Positions 5,679-12,695 of a stretch of DNA of 14,267 nt are shown piece by piece (positions within the stretch are counted from its first letter, which is position 1; each line of letters starts with the position of its first letter). This stretch comes from an uncultured Geobacter sp. Its GTDB lineage: Bacteria; Desulfobacterota; Desulfuromonadia; Geobacterales; Geobacteraceae. The position numbers and the translations under genes are program-made. The notes under the pieces are model-generated. The model did not search any database. It worked only from the letters and a program-made list of their open reading frames with translations, and was not told the origin of the DNA. Location of the stretch: assembly GCA_937886325.1 (NCBI GenBank), contig CALABV010000146.1, positions 1 through 14,267 of the forward strand, written 5' to 3'.

Positions 5679-6608
5679 TCAAAACCGGGCGTGACAGGCA
5701 ATGTGCAGGAAGGGCGCAGGGTGGCTGCTCAGCTTGATGTGCTGATCGAAATAATCCCACGTTCGGTAGAGCGTATACCCCGCTTGGGCTTCCAGTGTCA
5801 GATTGGGAAGAGCCTTCCACGATACACCGGGACCCAGGCGCACTTCAGTGTAATCGACCGTGGCGTGATTGAGCTGTGGAAGGCCACGGTCATCGCCGAA
5901 ATGATCGCCGACCACGTAGGTTCCGGCCAGTATCCCCGCGCCGAGATATGCCTGCAGTGTATCGTTTACATCGTACTCCAGACGCGGTTCCGGCAACTGC
6001 AGATTGATAGTCCAGGCATCGGTGAACCTCCAGCGGACGCCGACCGCCGGGAACACGGGAATTTGGCTGCGGACGTCAACGCGCAGACCGAAGAACCACT
6101 GTAGATCGGCATCAACCAGGTAGGCAAAACCCAGCGTGAGCGGTGCGTCAAAACTACGCCAGTTGATCCGGCTGAAATCACCGTACAAGCCCGGCCGCAC
6201 TTCTGCGCGCATGAGCCATTGGTCGGCCAGTTGATAGTCGAATCCCAGGATTGCGTTGCCCTGCTGCAACGAGTCGGGCGTCGCGGCGTCCCGTGGTGTC
6301 CAGAACGAGAATCGCTGCCATTCGGCGCCGATCCGCAACAACAGGTCTTTGTTGATCTGCGTCGATACGACGTACGTGACGCCCGTATTCAGCTCACTGA
6401 GTGCGTCGGTATGCCGATGGTCCTGGAGAGTTGTCGCTCTGCCCGCATATCCCAACGTGACGTCGAGTTCCTGTGAGACGGCCATCGAGTCGGCGCCCGA
6501 AACCCCGACCGGCATTGCCAGCCCCACCACCAGCAGCGCAAGTAAGAATGGCGGGTAGAAACCCTTTGTAACGTGAATCCCTTTGATAATGGTGCAGACG
6601 TCTGTCAT
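5679..6608 (-). CDS. DUF6268-like outer-membrane beta-barrel protein
   Basis: A 309-residue exported protein: a long N-terminal leader with a hydrophobic core at about 19-36 and a likely cleavage after V-S-G-A. About 270 residues of amphipathic strands follow, ending in C-H-A-R-F. The C-terminal Phe and alternating strand pattern are typical of BAM-assembled outer-membrane barrels. Repeated Y/W-rich strands (LGFDYQLADQWLMRAEVRPG, VGVRWRFTDAWTINLQ) resemble the DUF6268 group, whose function is unknown. The ATG overlaps the stop of the upstream gene as ATGA, and no good ribosome site of its own is seen, so it is probably translated by coupling. It should work with the secreted protein encoded just before it. 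Substrate is unknown. Confidence 0.75.
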   Translation of the reverse strand: MTDVCTIIKGIHVTKGFYPPFLLALLVVGLAMPVGVSGADSMAVSQELDVTLGYAGRATTLQDHRHTDALSELNTGVTYVVSTQINKDLLLRIGAEWQRFSFWTPRDAATPDSLQQGNAILGFDYQLADQWLMRAEVRPGLYGDFSRINWRSFDAPLTLGFAYLVDADLQWFFGLRVDVRSQIPVFPAVGVRWRFTDAWTINLQLPEPRLEYDVNDTLQAYLGAGILAGTYVVGDHFGDDRGLPQLNHATVDYTEVRLGPGVSWKALPNLTLEAQAGYTLYRTWDYFDQHIKLSSHPAPFLHIACHARF

Positions 6609-7648
6609 GGGTATGCAAGGCTTTCCTGAAAGCAGCGGACCTCTTTCTTGATTTCCTGGATCATAATCGCGCCGGAGGCGATGCGTTCAATCCCTTTCGT
6701 AAAGCGGAGCTGGGGCGCCGCGAACAGGTCGCCGCGCCAGATAAGGGAGCCGGTCCTCCCGCCATAGCGGAACGGCCAGATTTCATAGAGCGTGGCAGAG
6801 GCATAGTACGTGCCGCTGACATAATATTCGATGGAAAGCAGTTGGCGCCGGTCACCGACATTCAGTTCGTACATGGCTCCGAGATTCAGTGTGGCACGGT
6901 GGTCGGCTTCGAACAGGCTCCAGAAGCAATCCGGCCTGAGTGGCGAAACTCCTTCACCGTCGCTCACCAGCCCGGCCCTTTTCAGAAGAGGGGCGAATTC
7001 ACGAGTGATCCGGACCTGTTCCTGGAGCATCGACCGGATCTGTGAAGAAGGGTTTACGGTGGTTTCACCGGATTCGTAGGGGAGTGTGCCTGCGAACCCG
7101 GTGCGTTGAAAGTCCGAGGCGCGCGCGAACAACAATCGGGCCCAGCATGCGCCGAGAGTTTTCGGATCGGCGTCTTTCCCTACGCAACCGGCAAGATCTC
7201 GCGCTTCGCTCCGGGTCAGGTTCGGTCCCGACTTGCCTGCGGATGTGGCCATTGTCTGGTCGAAAAACCTCTTAATTGGACGATGACCGGGATCGAGGTA
7301 GAGGGAAAGGTTGCTGAATTCCCTGAGCTCGCATGGGTTGCTCAGCCTGCGCGATACATACACCTTCAAAGACGTGCAGCCAGTCGGGTCCCACTTCCGG
7401 AGCCTCCTGGCAGTCTCTGCCGGAGAAGTCGGCGTCGCAAAGCAGAACTGGGACGATATGCCGTTGGGGAAATTCATCAATGAACCGCGCTGGGAGAGAA
7501 TTTCGCCTTCCAGTAAGCGCGTTATGTCGATCGTGGAAAAATCGCTGAACCGTTTCAACGCCGTAAGCGCATCGGCGCCCAGCGCAGGCGGCGTAACGCA
7601 CACTTGGCAGCATACACCGATCATCAGGAAGAGTACCAAGCGTACCAT
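6605..7648 (-). CDS. secreted cysteine-rich protein of unknown function, coupled to a barrel gene
   Basis: A 347-residue protein with a clear signal peptide (hydrophobic core 3-18, cleavage probably after A-L-G-A at residue 24). The mature part has seven cysteines (69, 91, 106, 155, 168, 241, 339), so disulfides and a periplasmic or extracellular location are likely. The best-ordered block is the C-terminal third: S-I-E-Y-Y-V-S-G-T-Y-Y near 272-282, L-Y-E-I-W-P near 287-292, L-I-W-R-G-D-L near 302-308, and G-I-E-R-I-A-S-G-A-I-M near 319-329. I recall similar blocks in uncharacterised secreted proteins of other Gram-negative phyla but cannot name a function. The start is well supported: GGAGGGG lies eight bases upstream. 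It overlaps the next gene by four bases, forming a two-gene unit. Confidence 0.75.
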   Translation of the reverse strand: MVRLVLFLMIGVCCQVCVTPPALGADALTALKRFSDFSTIDITRLLEGEILSQRGSLMNFPNGISSQFCFATPTSPAETARRLRKWDPTGCTSLKVYVSRRLSNPCELREFSNLSLYLDPGHRPIKRFFDQTMATSAGKSGPNLTRSEARDLAGCVGKDADPKTLGACWARLLFARASDFQRTGFAGTLPYESGETTVNPSSQIRSMLQEQVRITREFAPLLKRAGLVSDGEGVSPLRPDCFWSLFEADHRATLNLGAMYELNVGDRRQLLSIEYYVSGTYYASATLYEIWPFRYGGRTGSLIWRGDLFAAPQLRFTKGIERIASGAIMIQEIKKEVRCFQESLAYP

Positions 7649-7820
7649 GGACCGATCCCCTCCGTGAATTTTGACAGGCCTGTTTCTTAATGCAACTCTT
7701 CTCTACCCTGTCCGGTTGTTCTTTTTGTCACATCGGCTCCCGTCCCCTTTGCACGGCGTAAGCAGAGTCATATGAAAGCCCTTGACCGTCCACAATTGAC
7801 ATCGAACGGCAGAACTGTAC
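7649..7820 (-). promoter_or_regulatory. intergenic region with a perfect 10-bp palindrome upstream of the secreted-protein gene
   Basis: The 172-bp gap contains ACAGGCCTGT at 7674-7683, a perfect palindrome about 25 bases before the start codon at 7648, where an operator could sit. TTGCAT on the minus strand lies upstream but pairs only with a poor -10. No intrinsic terminator for the upstream barrel gene is obvious. Confidence 0.25.
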
Positions 7821-8801
7821 CTAGAAAAAGTAGGAAGTCCCGAGCATCCAGACATCCGCATCACGTTCATAATTGGTGATGACGCGGATCCAGTTGAAGC
7901 GTACCCCCCAGTGCGGAGAAAAGCGGTATGCGCCACTCATGGAAACGTTTTTCAACACCGCGACCTTGTGGTCCCTTCCTTCTTCCGTGCGATGCCGGTC
8001 AATGGCGAAATAGGGACCTGCCCCGAAACCGAGGGACAGCCGGTCGTCGAGAAAAGATCCGGCCAGCCACAGTTGCAGGTTCAGGCCGTATCTCTCTATC
8101 AGGTCGCTTTCCCCTTCGTAGACGCAGCCTGCGGTCACGTCAAGGTAGCGCAGCAATCGACGCCGGTACTCCAGCCCGGCCCCGATGGAATGGGACGGCC
8201 CTTTGTTGTGGACGCTCGTTTGGGCGATGTACAACGTGAGCTCGTTGCGCGGCGCAGGTTCCCGAGGAAGGGCCGGCTCTCCGCCCGGCTTCGGCGTTGC
8301 CGGTTCATCGAACCGGTAGCCGATTCCGAAGGAGGCCGAGATGGTGTCAATACTGTTTCCCGTGGCGACCCAGTTGGTCCGCAGCAGGAAAAGCCAGCGG
8401 CTGCGCGTGTACCAGGTTGCGTCCAGGCTCAGGAGAGCGCCCCATCCGTGGTCGTTGAGACTGAAGCCGCTTGAAGAGTAGGGGATGGTGTCGTAGTAGA
8501 AGTAGGGGCCGACGCCGAATGCCAGCGAAAGCCTCCGGTCCAGGAGATTGGCCCCGGCCCACAGCTGGGCGCCATGTCCGTCACGGGAGTGTTCCGTAAA
8601 TGCTCCCTCGTTCAGGTAGGTGAGGCTGAATGCGAAATTGTCATGGAATCTCTGCCGGTATTCAAATTGATAGGTGTATGTCCGGTCATGGTCGCCGGTG
8701 TTCTGGAGCCACCCTCCAAAAACATGGAATTCCTGGGCCGAGGCGGCAGCGGTTCCTGCAAAGACGAGAAGAATAGCAAAAGACAGTGCGCATAGTTTCA
8801 T
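7821..8801 (-). CDS. outer-membrane barrel protein made of two tandem copies of one domain
   Basis: A 326-residue protein with a signal peptide (cleavage after A-S-A at about 22) and a terminal Phe-Phe. It contains the same domain twice: residues 24-164 and 187-326, joined by a proline-rich linker (165-186). Residues 47-105 and 211-269 align without gaps, with about 24 of 59 identities by eye, including L-D-x-R-L-S-L-x-F-G-x-G-P-Y-F in both. Both copies end in a W-x-x-x-x-N-W, Asp and Gly-x-x-Y/F pattern. Each half would make about eight strands, resembling PagL/OmpA-size barrels, so the product is either two fused barrels or one large barrel. No lipase or acyltransferase residues were identified. 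The start is backed by GGGAGGAT about six bases upstream. It follows the ydiK-like gene by 84 bp on the same strand. Confidence 0.75.
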   Translation of the reverse strand: MKLCALSFAILLVFAGTAAASAQEFHVFGGWLQNTGDHDRTYTYQFEYRQRFHDNFAFSLTYLNEGAFTEHSRDGHGAQLWAGANLLDRRLSLAFGVGPYFYYDTIPYSSSGFSLNDHGWGALLSLDATWYTRSRWLFLLRTNWVATGNSIDTISASFGIGYRFDEPATPKPGGEPALPREPAPRNELTLYIAQTSVHNKGPSHSIGAGLEYRRRLLRYLDVTAGCVYEGESDLIERYGLNLQLWLAGSFLDDRLSLGFGAGPYFAIDRHRTEEGRDHKVAVLKNVSMSGAYRFSPHWGVRFNWIRVITNYERDADVWMLGTSYFF

Positions 8802-8885
8802 TTCATCCTCCCGTTCGCCGTGGAAAGGCGCCCCGCGGCATCAATGGAAGTGCAGTGTGTATTCGAACCGGACCGACGCGCGGAT

Positions 8886-9977
8886 TCACTCGCCGGCGGC
8901 ACTATCCTGCTCGACCGCTCCCTTTCCGCCGGCCACCCACGACTGGAGAAGGGTGTAGGTAACGGCGAGCAGCACCGGCCCGATGAAGAGCCCGACCACA
9001 CCGAACGCTATGAGGCCGCCGATGACGCCGGCAAAGATGAGCAGCAGCGGAAGATCCGCCCCCTTCCGGATCAGGATTGGACGCAAGATGTTGTCGATGA
9101 CAAGGACCGGTACGCTCCAGATCAGCAGCACCGTGCCCCATACCGGCTGCCCTGACCAGTAGAGCCAGATCACCGACGGCACGAGAATCAGGATGGGGCC
9201 GATCTGCGCCACACAGAACAGGAACATGACGCCGGTGAGGATGACGGCCGCCGGGATGCCGGCAACGGCGAGCCCGATACCTCCCAGCGCAGACTGGATA
9301 ATCGCGGTCAGCACCACGCCAAGGGCAACCCCCCGAACCGCCCGTGCAGCCAGAACCGCTGCTTCCTCGCCGTCTGTTTCCGCAAGACGGTAGGCGACGC
9401 GGCGCAACCCGTGAGCGGTCGTCTCGCCGTTGGCGTAGAAGATGGCCGAAATGATGACGGTAAGCAGGAAATTGAGGAACACGGCGCCGACACTTCCCGC
9501 CTTGGATACGAACCATCCGAGTACCTTGCTGACATAGGGTGTCAGCTGCGACGACAACTCCTCGGGCCGCAGGGCGGCAAGCTCGCGCCAGCGATGTTCA
9601 ATCTGTGCGCCGGCAAGGGGAATCCCGGCTACCCACGCGGGCGGATCGCTTATGCTGACGGATGACAGGGCTTTGACCCACGACACGATCTCGTCCGCCC
9701 GTTCGAAAATGGAGAGAACGGCAAAGGAGAACGGCAGGAAAAACACCAGCAGCAGGGCGATGGTCATCACCGTTACCGCCATCCAGCGCTTTCCGCCGCA
9801 CCATGCCTCTACACGGAGCATCACGTTCCAGGTGGCGATGACGATGATGCCCGCCCAGAGAATGGCGGACAGAAACGGGTGAAGTATCCAGATGGAGCCT
9901 GCAGCCAGCACTGCGATGATCAGCACCGCCAGGGTCGTCCGTGGTATGTCGTGGGTAGCGCGTGTCTCCCTGCTCAT
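8886..9977 (-). CDS. ydiK: AI-2E family permease, YdiK type
   Basis: A 363-residue inner-membrane protein. It follows Escherichia coli YdiK closely as I recall that sequence: W-A-G-I-I-V-I-A-T-W at 41-50, R-G-V-A-L-G-V-V-L-T-A near 215-225, L-G-G-I-G-L-A-V-A-G near 231-240, Q-I-G-P at 258-261, then I-W-L-Y-W-S-G, R-P-I-L-I-R-K-G-A-D-L-P and G-L-I-A-F-G near 270-326. About eight membrane segments are visible, two at the N-terminus and the rest after residue 160, with a soluble part at about 92-155. The AI-2E family includes autoinducer-2 exporters and Na+/H+ antiporters; the substrate of YdiK is not established, so quorum-signal export should not be assumed. GGAGGG lies nine bases before the start. 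Confidence 0.88.
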   Translation of the reverse strand: MSRETRATHDIPRTTLAVLIIAVLAAGSIWILHPFLSAILWAGIIVIATWNVMLRVEAWCGGKRWMAVTVMTIALLLVFFLPFSFAVLSIFERADEIVSWVKALSSVSISDPPAWVAGIPLAGAQIEHRWRELAALRPEELSSQLTPYVSKVLGWFVSKAGSVGAVFLNFLLTVIISAIFYANGETTAHGLRRVAYRLAETDGEEAAVLAARAVRGVALGVVLTAIIQSALGGIGLAVAGIPAAVILTGVMFLFCVAQIGPILILVPSVIWLYWSGQPVWGTVLLIWSVPVLVIDNILRPILIRKGADLPLLLIFAGVIGGLIAFGVVGLFIGPVLLAVTYTLLQSWVAGGKGAVEQDSAAGE

Positions 9978-9997
9978 CCTCTTTCGCCCTCCACTCC

Positions 9998-10019
9998 CCC
10001 CGGCTCCGGGACGCCGGGG
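9998..10019. terminator. strong GC hairpin upstream of the ydiK-like gene
   Basis: CCCCGGC at 9998-10004 pairs with GCCGGGG at 10013-10019 around an eight-base loop. On the minus strand it sits in the leader, just before the ydiK ribosome site, with no T-run after it. It may be a leader structure or part of a double-hairpin end for the upstream gene. Confidence 0.35.
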
Positions 10020-10037
10020 TTATTTCGATTGAGGAGA

Positions 10038-10075
10038 GGGGCGGGCACGCGCAGGTTCCGCATGTGCCGCGCCCC
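10038..10075 (-). terminator. long GC hairpin downstream of the two-domain periplasmic protein gene
   Basis: GGGGCGGGCAC at 10038-10048 pairs with GTGCCGCGCCCC at 10064-10075, giving 11 pairs with one bulged base. It begins about 16 bases past the stop codon of the minus-strand gene ending at 10091. The minus-strand bases after it are TCTCCTC rather than a pure T-run. It probably ends or weakens transcription before ydiK. Confidence 0.4.
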
Positions 10076-10090
10076 GTCCGTATCACTCGA

Positions 10091-10684
10091 TTATTTTTTA
10101 ACACCTTCTACGGAAATCGCCAGCGCTTCGGTGTAGGTGATCATCAATTCGTCGCCGACCTTGAGCAGGTCCAGGTTATGGGGATTATCAGCCTTGGCCA
10201 CGACCGTCTTTCCGCCCGGGCCCTTCAGAGAGAGAGTCTGTTCCTTCTTGTTGATGGCCGTTACTTTGGCAGTAATGGTAACCTGGCCGCCGATCATGCC
10301 GTGCGGCTTCTCTCCGGGCTTGGCCCGTTCCATGGTCGCTTTCGCCTGCATCCCTTCCGGACCCGTGCCGGGTTTCACGAGCTTGATCAGCAGAGACTGG
10401 TAATATTTCGTGGTCACGAGGTCTCCGGCCTTCAACTGCTCCAGGTTGCGCACTTCATTCCCCGCCTTCAGGTCGATAATGTTCCCCTTGGAATCCTTCA
10501 GGGTCACGATGCGTGTTTTCAGGTCAACCGCCATCACGGTTGCCTTTGCTGAGACCACCTTCTCTTTTTTCACCGAATGCTGCGCCTGGCCTTGGGGAGC
10601 CTTTTCCTTGGCGCCGACCCCTGTCGCGAAGGGAAGAAGAAAGAGCGCCGCCACCACTGCTGCCACTAGGTTTTTCATGTTCAT
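10091..10684 (-). CDS. exported protein with two tandem copies of a small beta domain
   Basis: A 197-residue protein with a signal peptide (hydrophobic core 8-20, cleavage near A25). The mature part holds two similar units at about 45-102 and 136-193, each with the pattern A-x-V-x-A-[VI], a [VT]-L-x-L or V-T-L-K strand, N-L-x-x-L-K-x-G-D and a Y-x-[QE]-[SA]-L-x-I end. A basic, Gly/Pro-rich linker joins them. This resembles small OB-like or SH3-like periplasmic repeat domains, and no enzyme motif is visible. The start at 10684 is chosen over the longer open frame because a signal peptide begins there and AGGAAAGG lies seven bases upstream. It is 82 bp from the glycine-zipper gene on the same strand. 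Function is unknown; a structural or metal/polymer-binding role is only a guess. Confidence 0.7.
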   Translation of the reverse strand: MNMKNLVAAVVAALFLLPFATGVGAKEKAPQGQAQHSVKKEKVVSAKATVMAVDLKTRIVTLKDSKGNIIDLKAGNEVRNLEQLKAGDLVTTKYYQSLLIKLVKPGTGPEGMQAKATMERAKPGEKPHGMIGGQVTITAKVTAINKKEQTLSLKGPGGKTVVAKADNPHNLDLLKVGDELMITYTEALAISVEGVKK

Positions 10685-10739
10685 TTCGTTTCCTTTCCTG
10701 GGTAGAAATATCCGGCCGTGTGCCGACCGGCTCGGGATA

Positions 10740-10760
10740 CGGCGGAAAAAGCGGCCGCCG
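10740..10760 (-). terminator. short hairpin downstream of the glycine-zipper gene
   Basis: CGGCGG at 10740-10745 pairs with CCGCCG at 10755-10760 around a nine-base loop, six bases past the minus-strand stop. On the minus strand a T5 run lies inside the loop instead of after the stem, so terminator activity is doubtful. Confidence 0.2.
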
Positions 10761-10766
10761 ACGATC

Positions 10767-11237
10767 CTATTTGACGGTATAGCCGCGGCCTTCCATGCAT
10801 GCCCCATAGGCGCGGTTATAGGTGTTCCGCTTCGCTTCGTAATCGGCGTTCACCTGCTGCTGCGCCTGGGCGCTCTGGCGCATCTTTTCCCTCTTTCTCG
10901 CGCCGCCGGCCACGGTTCCCGCGGCAGCCCCTACTGCCGCACCCTTGCCCGCATCGCCGGCAATGGCCCCGACCGCGGCCCCGGCCGCGGCGCCCCGTGC
11001 CGCGCCCCTGACCCGTTCGCCCTGATGAGGCGGCGGCGCCTGGACGGTAGGCGGAGGCTGCATGGGATCGAAGCCGGTCTGGTTTTTCGCCCAGCCGTAA
11101 CAGCCGTTCTTGTCCTTTTCCATCTGCTGCTGGCTCTGCCCCTTGGCCGGGTAGATGACGGGTTCGCCCTGTGCGATTCCCACGCTCGCGGTCACGGCGA
11201 AAACAGCTAACGCAACAAGTGAAAGTTCTTTTTTCAT
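10767..11237 (-). CDS. YMGG-like glycine-zipper envelope protein
   Basis: A 156-residue exported protein with a signal peptide (cleavage near A22). It then has a Q-rich segment with C46-Y-G-W-A and Q-T-G-F-D-P, and a proline-rich stretch at 61-70. A glycine zipper follows at about 78-112, with repeated G-A-A-x-G-A-x-x-G spacing. A charged helix leads to a C-terminal block with A-C147-M-E-G-R-G-Y. The paired N- and C-terminal cysteine blocks around a small-residue hairpin are typical of YMGG-type proteins, which insert into or associate with the outer membrane. Specific roles are mostly unknown. The start has GGAGGAGG about six bases upstream. The strand matches its neighbours, but a strong hairpin lies in the 102-bp gap upstream. 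Confidence 0.75.
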   Translation of the reverse strand: MKKELSLVALAVFAVTASVGIAQGEPVIYPAKGQSQQQMEKDKNGCYGWAKNQTGFDPMQPPPTVQAPPPHQGERVRGAARGAAAGAAVGAIAGDAGKGAAVGAAAGTVAGGARKREKMRQSAQAQQQVNADYEAKRNTYNRAYGACMEGRGYTVK

Positions 11238-11270
11238 GATGACCTCCTCCGCGGTTGATCAGTTGGTGCG

Positions 11271-11302
11271 GTATCGGCCGGACCTGTGTCCGGGCACGAT
11301 AC
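11271..11302. promoter_or_regulatory. two-tier inverted repeat between the permease and glycine-zipper genes
   Basis: Outer arms GTATCG (11271-11276) and CGATAC (11297-11302) enclose inner arms CCGGAC (11278-11283) and GTCCGG (11288-11293) with a CTGT loop. Twelve pairs form, with a small asymmetric bulge. On the minus strand no T-run follows; on the plus strand a T-rich tract occurs at 11312-11320. It could be a leader structure, an attenuator, or an end signal that separates the permease operon from the next gene. Confidence 0.5.
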
Positions 11303-11339
11303 GACCACCCGTTTTATTTTCGAACAATATCGAACTGTC

Positions 11340-12680
11340 TCATCCCGAAAACCGAAACAGCGCCAGCACATACAGCATGGCCATGATGAGCTGGCAGAAT
11401 GTGATAGGCACCCCGTAGCGCGCAAACCGCGCGAAGCTGACGCGCTTGCCGTGGGCCGCGCAGATGCCTGCGCCGGCGACATTGGCCGAAGCGCCGATAA
11501 GCGTGGCGTTGCCCCCGAGGGTCGCCCCGAACATCATGGCGATGAAAACCGGGATGACCGCGGCGGGCCAACCGGTGAAACCGGCGGCCAATGCTGTTTC
11601 CGGCGCCAGTTCAGTCGCCACCAGGTAGCCCTTGGTCATGAGGAGTGACGCGGCCACCAGCGGGATATTGGCTAGAAGGCCCGACAGGATGCCGATTCCG
11701 CCGAGGAAGACAAGGGCCACGATGGTCAGATCGGTACCGAACCAGCCTTGCAGCTTCAGGGCGAGACCCTGCAGGATACCGGTCCTGGTAACCCCCTGGA
11801 CCAGGCAGAAGATGGCGAACAGAAACACCAGCGTCTTCCAGTCGACATCGCGGAGCACGTTGTCCACCGGCTCAATCTTCGCCGAATAGATGAGAAGCAG
11901 CGACAGGGCCGCGCCGATAATGGCGGCCGTCGGAGGTAAAATAGGGTGGACCAGGTATTCGCCGACCACGAACAGGGCAACCATGCACAGGAGCGTGGCG
12001 AGCGCCAGCACCGCGAACCAGGGGCGCTCGATCCGCCTGGGCGCATCGGCAGGGGGGAGTTCGCGCCGCAGGCGCCAGATGTCACGAAGTACGATGGGCA
12101 GAAGGGGAACCATGGTAAGAAGGCAGAGGAGACCGCCCAGGCTGACCTTCTTCAGGTAGGTACCAAAGCTCATGCCGATGGAGCTGCCGACGAGGAAGGT
12201 TGCGGGGTCGCCCACCAGGGTGAGGAGACCCGCGGAGTTGCTGATAATGGCCGTCAGCACGATCGGTCCGACGAAATCGATCTCCAGGGCAATGGCTACC
12301 CGGATAATGACGGGCGCAAGGAGGATTACCGTGGTTGCGTTGGGGAGTACGGCGCATACCGGCGCGACCAGGACAATCAGCAGGAGCAGGAATCGCTTCC
12401 CGCTCCCCCCGGTCGCCCGCAGCAGCCCGCCGCCGATGCGCTCGAAGAGCCCGGTCCCGGTCAGGGTCCGGGCAACCACCATGCCGCCGAAGAGAAGCGC
12501 CAGGGTCCCTCCCGAAGTGTCGACAGCCGCCTCTATGTCGCGGCTGTTGAGGATGCCGAACGCGTACAATACCGTTGCGCCGAGAACCGTTGCCACCGCC
12601 ATGTCCAGCACGTCGAATGCGATGGTCAGGATAACGGCAGCGAAGATTCCGAGGGTGATGTAGATCTGCACGTCGCTCAT
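11340..12680 (-). CDS. ArsB/NhaD-superfamily (ion transporter) permease
   Basis: A 446-residue inner-membrane protein with about ten to twelve hydrophobic segments. Two family signatures appear, one per half: N148-S-A-G followed by V-G-D-P-A-T-F-L-V-G-S-S-I-G-M-S-F (156-172), and G389-G-N-A-T-L-I-G-A-S-A-N-V (to 401). A-V-L-P-N-A-T-T lies at 110-117. These mark the superfamily of arsenite pumps (ArsB), Na+/H+ antiporters (NhaD) and P-protein/citrate-type carriers. It is full length for the family. No arsenic operon genes (arsR, arsA, arsC) adjoin, so arsenite export is not supported. The start has GAGGG about eight bases upstream. It lies 15 bp after the amino-acid binding protein gene and is probably co-transcribed with it. 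Substrate and direction are unknown. Confidence 0.85.
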   Translation of the reverse strand: MSDVQIYITLGIFAAVILTIAFDVLDMAVATVLGATVLYAFGILNSRDIEAAVDTSGGTLALLFGGMVVARTLTGTGLFERIGGGLLRATGGSGKRFLLLLIVLVAPVCAVLPNATTVILLAPVIIRVAIALEIDFVGPIVLTAIISNSAGLLTLVGDPATFLVGSSIGMSFGTYLKKVSLGGLLCLLTMVPLLPIVLRDIWRLRRELPPADAPRRIERPWFAVLALATLLCMVALFVVGEYLVHPILPPTAAIIGAALSLLLIYSAKIEPVDNVLRDVDWKTLVFLFAIFCLVQGVTRTGILQGLALKLQGWFGTDLTIVALVFLGGIGILSGLLANIPLVAASLLMTKGYLVATELAPETALAAGFTGWPAAVIPVFIAMMFGATLGGNATLIGASANVAGAGICAAHGKRVSFARFARYGVPITFCQLIMAMLYVLALFRFSG

Positions 12681-12695
12681 GATGAATCCCTCACC

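Noticed and set aside
5637..5690. tRNA-like string GCCCGAGCGGAAAGGCGCC
   Set aside because: It resembles a Ser/Leu tRNA D-arm, but no anticodon stem, T-arm or acceptor pairing follows, and it overlaps the end of the barrel gene.
5291..5737. 148-codon plus-strand frame in the gap between barrel genes
   Set aside because: No ribosome site, low-quality composition, and it runs into the end of the opposite-strand barrel gene.
11340..12680. Calling the permease a dedicated arsenite pump
   Set aside because: Only superfamily motifs are visible, and no arsR, arsA, arsC or arsM gene lies nearby.
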